From Gadus chalcogrammus (Eukaryota; Chordata; Actinopteri; Gadiformes; Gadidae), in the NCBI RefSeq assembly GCF_026213295.1, contig NC_079412.1:7165469-7229468 (forward strand): a stretch of 64,000 nucleotides of DNA, read 5' to 3'. A program made the position numbers and the translations under genes. Under the pieces are notes generated by a model. It was not told the DNA's origin. It saw only the letters and a list, made by a program, of their open reading frames with translations, and searched no databases. Positions 58,287 to 64,000 of the stretch are shown in pieces (position 1 is the first letter of the stretch; every line of letters starts with the position of its first letter).

Positions 58287-59015
58287 GTGAGTGAGCTAGT
58301 GATGGGTCGTTCGCGACCGAATCAGTCACAAAATACGATAATACGATTCAATATTGTTGAAATGGTAAATGCATGCAGTCTTTGTATTTTCTGTGTCATC
58401 ACAAATCACTCATGTTACAAAACGACTGAGGACCGGCCGCTTCAAGCAGCCTCTGGTGGTGCCCCTTCAACTGCACTCAACGCTGAGATGGCCCGGCATT
58501 TTCATACTATTGAGTTCAACTCCTTGCTGTCTGAATCCTCGATCCTTGACCTCAGATTCAAAAGGAAGACCTTGCTGATGACCAGGCAGCCAACGAGGCC
58601 ATCCAAAGGCTTACAAATGCTGCCACACAGGAGACCATCTCCAATCCATCCCGGCAGACCTTCCTGCTGGAGCTGCGGGGGGGGAAACCCACAGAGGAGA
58701 GCATGTTCTGGGGCTACTTACGATGAGCAGGTCTCGGGGCTCGTCAGTCACATCAGTGCAGGCACGGAAGCGACCCTCGAGATCTGGTCCTTCCTGCAAG
58801 AGGCAACCTCCAACCCGCTGACCTGGTGGAAAAGTAGATTGGTAATCTATCCGAGGCTCACTCAGCTGATGATGGAGAGAATGTGTGTTGTCGCCACGTC
58901 AGTGCCATCGGAACGCGTGTTCAGCAAGATGGGGCTGATCATTTCGGAGAGGCGAAGCCGTCTGTCTCCCTCCAAGGCGCAACAAGTGATGTTCCTTAAT
59001 GCAAACCTAAAGTGA
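58287..59015 (+). pseudogene. ZBED4-like hAT transposase, C-terminal part
   Basis: The frame includes HFHTIEFNSLLSESSILDLR, then shifted sequence at 58575-58710, then QVSGLVSHISAGTEATLEIW, NPLTWWKSRLVIYPRLTQLM and ATSVPSERVFSKMGLIISER, ending NANLK. The final block is the hAT dimerisation region. One or more frameshifts in the middle and the absence of the Asp blocks show it is a fragment. It differs from the ZBED1-like copies (SERVFSKMG against SERLFSTSG). Confidence 0.85.
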
Positions 59016-60317
59016 ACATTCAGGCTTCTCCAGTTTCCAACACTGTACCCCTTGTCACTGTTACTAGCACATAGCGCTTTCACTTTCCCACTCTTTCACT
59101 GTTTTCCATTTCTGGCTGTCCTGGGGTTCGTCTTCGTCTGTATCTTCGTCTGTATCACGGTACTTCCCTTCGTACCAGGGTTTTTCCGTCGCTTCCCTTT
59201 GGTGGGCCTCCATAGGTCCTCCCATCTTTGCTAGAGTCTTCCCTGTATGTCTCTCTCCCACAAACGCACACACCCAAACACACGTTGACGCATAAACGCC
59301 GACACGCACATACACACTGGCGCACACACGCACTCACAGACACGCACACAGCCTCTATCAGCCGCACCCACGATCATCAGCCACATCAAAATAGCGTTGA
59401 GCGTTACAAAGCAAGCAAGCGTTGCGCACATAGCAGGGTTATTTGCACAAAAAGTCGTACTATTCAAGCAGAGTAGCACAATATGGTTATCAGTGTTACG
59501 TGTCGGATCCCAACCAACGCCTTATCACAACAAGGAGTATCTTCTCTGGACCCACCAGACTCCTATCACGATGAGAATACAGGAAACTCTGTCCTTTAAG
59601 TAAACATTATTTGATATTATGTGCACTATGTGTACATAACATAAGTGCCTAAATCTCACTGAAGTGGCTCATCACAGCTATATCTACCAAGTACCAAGAA
59701 AGGAAAAGACACTTCATGCCTAAACATGTAGTGTAATAAAATCCCAGTGATCGATTGAATTCTTATGGCGTCATGTTAAAAAGAGATGGAGATGGCTTGA
59801 CAACATTATACAGCTGAAAACCTGATGTACTTATTTGAGAACAATTTAGGGGCCTATGTTTGAATCTGCTCGCAACTTTGGATCCAAGCCCAGTGAAATA
59901 TGGAACTCTAATGTGTGGCACTCACATATATTCTCTAAACACAGCAGTTGTGGCATGAATAACATTTTCAGATAAAAGTGCTGCGTGAAAAATGATAATG
60001 TCCCTGTGTGTCCCTCTGTTCATGTCTGCCATGACACCACTCCCTTTTGTTGTTATTGATGACTCCCAGGCAGACAACATATCTAAAAGATGCTCTGTGA
60101 AGAGCGACGAGCCATCGCTGCTTTCTCTATGACGCCTCTTGAATGCTCATTTCAAAATGGTTGACCTCCACTGGAGCGTGCCAGTCATTATCCCACCAAT
60201 GGTTACATGATTAAGCTCCAATCCCTCATCAATCCCTTATGATGAGTGATCATCATCCTACTACTTTCATCATGTGTGCTAGAGAATAGATAAAAGAAAA
60301 AATCTCTTATGCTTATC
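59016..60317. other. Unassigned DNA with a CA-rich patch
   Basis: 59265-59350 is a degenerate (ac/gc)n run. The rest has no supported gene, repeat boundary or RNA. Confidence 0.45.
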
Positions 60318-61917
60318 CAGGGTTTCCCCAGGTTTGATCAACCCAAATGTAAGACTTTTTTTAGACTTTTTTAAGACCACTTCAATGAAAATTAAGACCT
60401 ACATCGCACCCATTAAGCGGTCGTAAAACACCAGTGCATATGTTATTCATGTTTTTTTGGAACATATGAAACATTCATGTCAATACATTAATGAATGTGC
60501 CAAAGGATAAGTGTGCACTCACCAATCAAAGAGCCAAACTGAGGGCCTAACTCAAGGCCTAGAGGCCTGATGTCTCTTAAGACCATGTACCCAGAAATGA
60601 TAATAAAAGATTAAAAAAACAATACACAAAGTGATGGTGTGAAAGTGTAGCTGTATTTTTGGTTTAAATATCAAACTTTCAACACACATATAAACAAACA
60701 AACTCTTTTCAAATTGCTGTAGTTTCTCAGCATTCAAATTTCCTCAACCATTTCAATGAATCCTCCACTTGCCTCGTTGACCTCTTTTACTAACTCCTTC
60801 GTAATGTATGGAGCCAGCCCGAACCCTAACCCTAACCAGTCCAGACATGGTGAATAATGTATGATAGTAAGCATTATTGGCCCTTAACACTAATATTCGG
60901 AAACAACACTGCCTAAAAGGATATTGACCTAAGCAACACCAGTAGAGACTATACTTTTCCCTGAACTTTTAAACGTTGCAAACGTGCAAAAACATAATTA
61001 AATATTTATGTGGCATTCCGTCCAATGCTTACAATATATCTGTGGCATTCAGTAGGCCAATGCTGTGGTAAAGTGTGTAAAGTATGACCAAGTGTTTCTT
61101 TCTGTTCAATAGATAGAACTTTATCAATCCCCTGTAGGAGAAATTTGTTAATGTTTGTCCCTATAAAACAATAATGGCAACAAAAAAAAAATACAAATCA
61201 TGACGGTAACTCTAAAGTCAAACCGTCCAATCTGAAGGCTCTACTTAACCAAGCCCCCTACTCACTTCCAGCAATGCAAAGCGAACAGAACTGAGGTGGG
61301 GAGGGCGTAGCTTAAGTGGTGTGTGACCGACCCAGAGAAACGCAACGCAAATTCAATGTGATCATGTATGAGGCTTTGATAAAATCCCGGACGATTTAGA
61401 AATTCCGCTCGGACACTTTTTTTTTTTAAAGTGTCTCAAAAAGTGGGCATGTCTGGGCAAAAGAGGACGTCTGGTCACCCTTCGTAAGGGGAACCCATTT
61501 GATTCCTACCTGTTCCACTGTTAAATAGTGGCGCAAGTTGGTGGGCGCTCTCCTGGTCATTTCTCTGCGTGAGAAATACGAAGTGTGGCGTGTGAGCGTG
61601 TGCATGGGTTGAATTGCGTGTGTCTGACGCCGAATGCGTGAGACTTGAGAGCCCTGCTTCCCCATGATGTGGCTTCTCCTCTCGACTGATTATGTTTGTT
61701 GAGATTGCCGGCGCGAAAACCCAAAGTATTGTTCGCGCATACTCCAATAAATGAGACGTTCTGACGCCCCCCAATTTCCCCTTGTGTTACAGTCCGGTTG
61801 ACTACGAAAACATATCCTAGTAGGAAAATTAAGACCGTCTTTAAAAAATTAAGACTTGGGTAACGCAATTTAAGACTTTGACATTTTTTTGACTTTTAAG
61901 ACCCCGCGGCTACCCTG
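60318..61917. mobile_element. 1.6-kb non-autonomous element with 5-bp duplication
   Basis: The left end cagggtttccccaggtttg and the right end, reverse-complemented, cagggtagccgcggggtct share the CAGGG start. The flanks ttatc (60313-60317 and 61918-61922) are identical. ttaagac repeats lie inside both ends (about 60350-60405 and 61830-61902). I see no transposase. The ends and duplication size match the hAT at 50730. Confidence 0.72.
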
Positions 61918-61922
61918 TTATC

Positions 61923-62565
61923 GATTCAAATCAACTAACTGTATTTTGCTTCCATATAATGAAAATAAAAGAAAACAAGCTAATATAAGCTCTATAAATG
62001 TTCTGTATTGGAAGACACAACTGTAATAATGTTATTCAACCACAAGGCGTGAAGGTGTGGCCCGCTGTCGGCCCATCCTAAACGACCTGTGCTGAAAGCG
62101 GTCAGTAATGAAGGTGGATACCTCTCAACAACATGACCATGCTTCCCCATTCTGTCATCCATCCACCAATGACACTTACACTCTCTCTCTTTATTTATAC
62201 TAGAGTTTTTCAAACTCTAGTTGTACTTAAACCCATAGCTATTGTGGTGGGAATTCCTGACCACGTGAAGACCACTGAAAAAATGCATATTCCAACAAAT
62301 ACAGAGACACAGGATGTGAAAACAAAATGTTGCCATTACAGCTATAATGTGAAAACCCCGGTCGATATTCTAACAAATGTCTGAGCGCATAATATAACAT
62401 TTTGCCTGTAATTTTACAACGCATACAATTTTGGTTCACCTATTACGAAATGAAGCAAGCATAATAATTGTCTCCCGACGTTATGAAGCAAGCATAATAA
62501 TTTTAAGTCCTCCGCATTTTCACCCATTTGAATATCTGGAGCTTCAACCCTGAGGGGGATAGTGT
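61923..62565. other. Unassigned DNA with a small palindrome
   Basis: ctagagttt and aaactctag (62200-62220) form a 9-bp hairpin. No gene or element ends are recognised. Confidence 0.45.
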
Positions 62566-62690
62566 CGCGTTCTTGAAGAAAGTAGTCCAATCTGGATCGC
62601 TTTTAACTCACTTTATTTGTGTTTCGGTATGGTTAATTTGAAGCAAAAGGAAGGAGAATTGTATCCAACACGCGTGTGAGCGACAAACAG
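62566..62690 (+). repeat. Dispersed repeat, copy B
   Basis: Same block as 29062-29195 (cgttcttgaagaaagtagtc, then gcttttaactcactttattt), same orientation, with a short deletion relative to copy A. Confidence 0.8.
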
Positions 62691-62726
62691 CAGACCTTCG
62701 TATCTATCTAGTATCTCCGGGCTGCC

Positions 62727-62802
62727 ACATGTTTTTGACCTCAAATCTGACAAAAACATGTAGGCCACGCCTACTTGGTTTGTATTAAGTAGGCGTGGCC
62801 TA
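62727..62802. repeat. Two adjoining perfect hairpins
   Basis: acatgtttttg/caaaaacatgt (62727-62761, 11-bp arms) abuts taggccacgcctactt/aagtaggcgtggccta (62761-62802, 16-bp arms, 10-base loop). Confidence 0.92.
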
Positions 62803-62868
62803 TGTGACGTATTGGCTCCGACCTCCTCACCTGTCTAAAGGCGTTGCCATCTGTGGCTGGAGTAGTTA

Positions 62869-62970
62869 TTGCAGCTTGTATGTTCGATCCTGCTTCCTAG
62901 TGGCTATGTGGGGGTAATGCAGCTTATGTGTTTGATCCTGCTTCCTAGTGGCTATGTGGGGGCAGCTTAT
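62869..62970. repeat. About 52-bp tandem duplication
   Basis: Two copies of gatcctgcttcctagtggct followed by atgtggggg, each preceded by gcagctt(g/a)tgt. Confidence 0.92.
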
Positions 62971-62989
62971 GTGCTTAAAATACGTAACA

Positions 62990-64000
62990 ATAGACACTGC
63001 TGCAAAGATGCATCATATATTCCGTTGCATTCACGACATCCGACCGATGAAAGATTGGAGCGTCTTATTTTGCTTCATTTCCCATTCAACAAACACTCAA
63101 ATTAAGTTGATTTCTGTGTTTAACTGAGAAAACAGGGAGCGAAAGGACGGGAACCTATAATCTTTTGCTATCTATATTAAATAATAATAAATAAAAATCA
63201 ATGCACACGTGCTGCACAACCCATGTATTGTTATATTTATTGTATGATGTGTACTACCTGTGCATTCACATCAAACGCATATGATAATACCTTTCTTTTA
63301 AGGACTTTGTTGGGGGCTCAAGGAGGAGAGTATTATTGCATTTTAGCAACAAAGAGTAGTCTTGTGATGGACTATAGAGCTCGTCAGTCCGCCCCTTCCG
63401 GTAGACCCCCATGGGACCTTTGAGATCGTAAAATATGAATGTGTTTCAATGGAGAGAAAGTAATTTTCTCTTCCCAGTCTTCATAAGCCCTGGATTACAC
63501 ATGTTATTTGTGGATTTCAATTATAATTGTTCATGTCGAGAGTTTGACCGTTTATTGTGCAATTGTTCAGTTAAAGGCTGTAGAGAAAACTGAAATGAGA
63601 AAAACCTCATGTCTCGTATGTGACGTCACGCTCCCTGCGACTGGCGTGGACAAGACCGACAATCTCCCCATCGGCATAACTGAAAATCTACACATGCCCC
63701 GACTTATAATGGTTTTCACCTCTTTGGATGCTGTTATCCTCCCCTTGAAAAAGAGCGGTAAAGTGGAGCAGAGAGATCGCCATGTCTGTACAAGAATGGT
63801 GGTGACGTATATCATTCGCGTCGAGAGCAGCGAGGGGCTGTAGTTCATAAAGCGGCCTCACACAAAACCTAACATTATCAAACTTCCTCGCGATTTTTTT
63901 TTTTTTTCTTTGCATGAAATTTATTATAATTTAATTCCACAAACAACATATGTGTAATCCCGGGCATTCATTGAAACCAAATCTAATTTTCCTAGCCCAG
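62990..64000. other. Unassigned end of window
   Basis: No recognised gene. The 60-110 codon readings at 63508-63915 overlap on both strands and have no family motif. A T-run lies at about 63894-63907. Confidence 0.45.

Noticed and set aside
60823..60838. aaccctaaccctaacc, telomere-like
   Set aside because: Just over two units; too short to call an interstitial telomere.
63508..63915. Overlapping readings near the window end
   Set aside because: No motif, and similar lengths on both strands; not supported as genes.

Overview
The window looks like repeat-rich, non-coding DNA from a teleost fish nuclear genome. The reasons are GT-AG introns, long CA/GA/GAGT microsatellites, and a mix of hAT, CACTA, PIF/Harbinger, L2- and RTE-type LINEs and Ty3/Gypsy remnants typical of ray-finned fish. 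I see no rRNA, intact tRNA, CRISPR, operon or ordinary conserved host gene. Almost every long reading frame is a transposon gene or a fragment of one, and most carry stops or frameshifts.

Layout. 0-6 kb: an L2/CR1-type LINE fragment, a complete hAT copy (979-3500) with a perfect 8-bp target duplication, and a ZBED1-like hAT remnant broken by a small MITE that carries a minisatellite. 8.2-12.5 kb: the best gene-like locus. A TATA-less promoter with a perfect NRF1 palindrome lies between two divergent genes. On the minus strand is a five-exon gene (integrase-type HHCC zinc domain followed by an F-box-like segment) with phase-consistent splice sites but three in-frame stops. On the plus strand is a two-exon, 3'-truncated ZMYM1-like gene. 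13-17.3 kb: an L2-clade LINE and an internally deleted RTE-type LINE. 17-21 kb: mostly microsatellites and one MITE. 21-25 kb: two Ty3/Gypsy pol remnants and an LTR end with a tRNA-Pro-type primer site. 25-28 kb: a Harbinger transposase remnant and a three-level nest of MITE, hAT and MITE. 31.2-37.0 kb: a CACTA (EnSpm) element with a Tnp2-like transposase between two subterminal tandem arrays. 38.6-40.9 kb: a nearly intact gene of a family I cannot name, with transposase-like acidic motifs, surrounded by repeated copies of a ~15-bp motif. 41.6-46 kb: a tandem array split by a MITE, then a GTF2IRD2-like hAT remnant.

46.6-57.6 kb is a set of nested insertions. A ZBED1-like gene is split by a ZMYM1-like hAT (TSD ACCGCATC). 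That element is split by a 5.8-kb hAT carrying a nearly intact transposase (TSD CAGTT), which in turn holds MITEs, one with a Harbinger gene fragment inside. 57.6-59 kb holds two more BED/hAT fragments. 60.3-61.9 kb is a non-autonomous element with a 5-bp duplication. The last 2 kb hold hairpins and short duplications only.

The genes do not form a pathway. They record successive waves of mobile DNA. The most promising leads are the unnamed family at 38.6 kb with its dispersed motif, the divergent locus at 10 kb, and the nested insertions, whose relative ages can be read from the sequence. All family names come from motif recognition by eye, without database searches.
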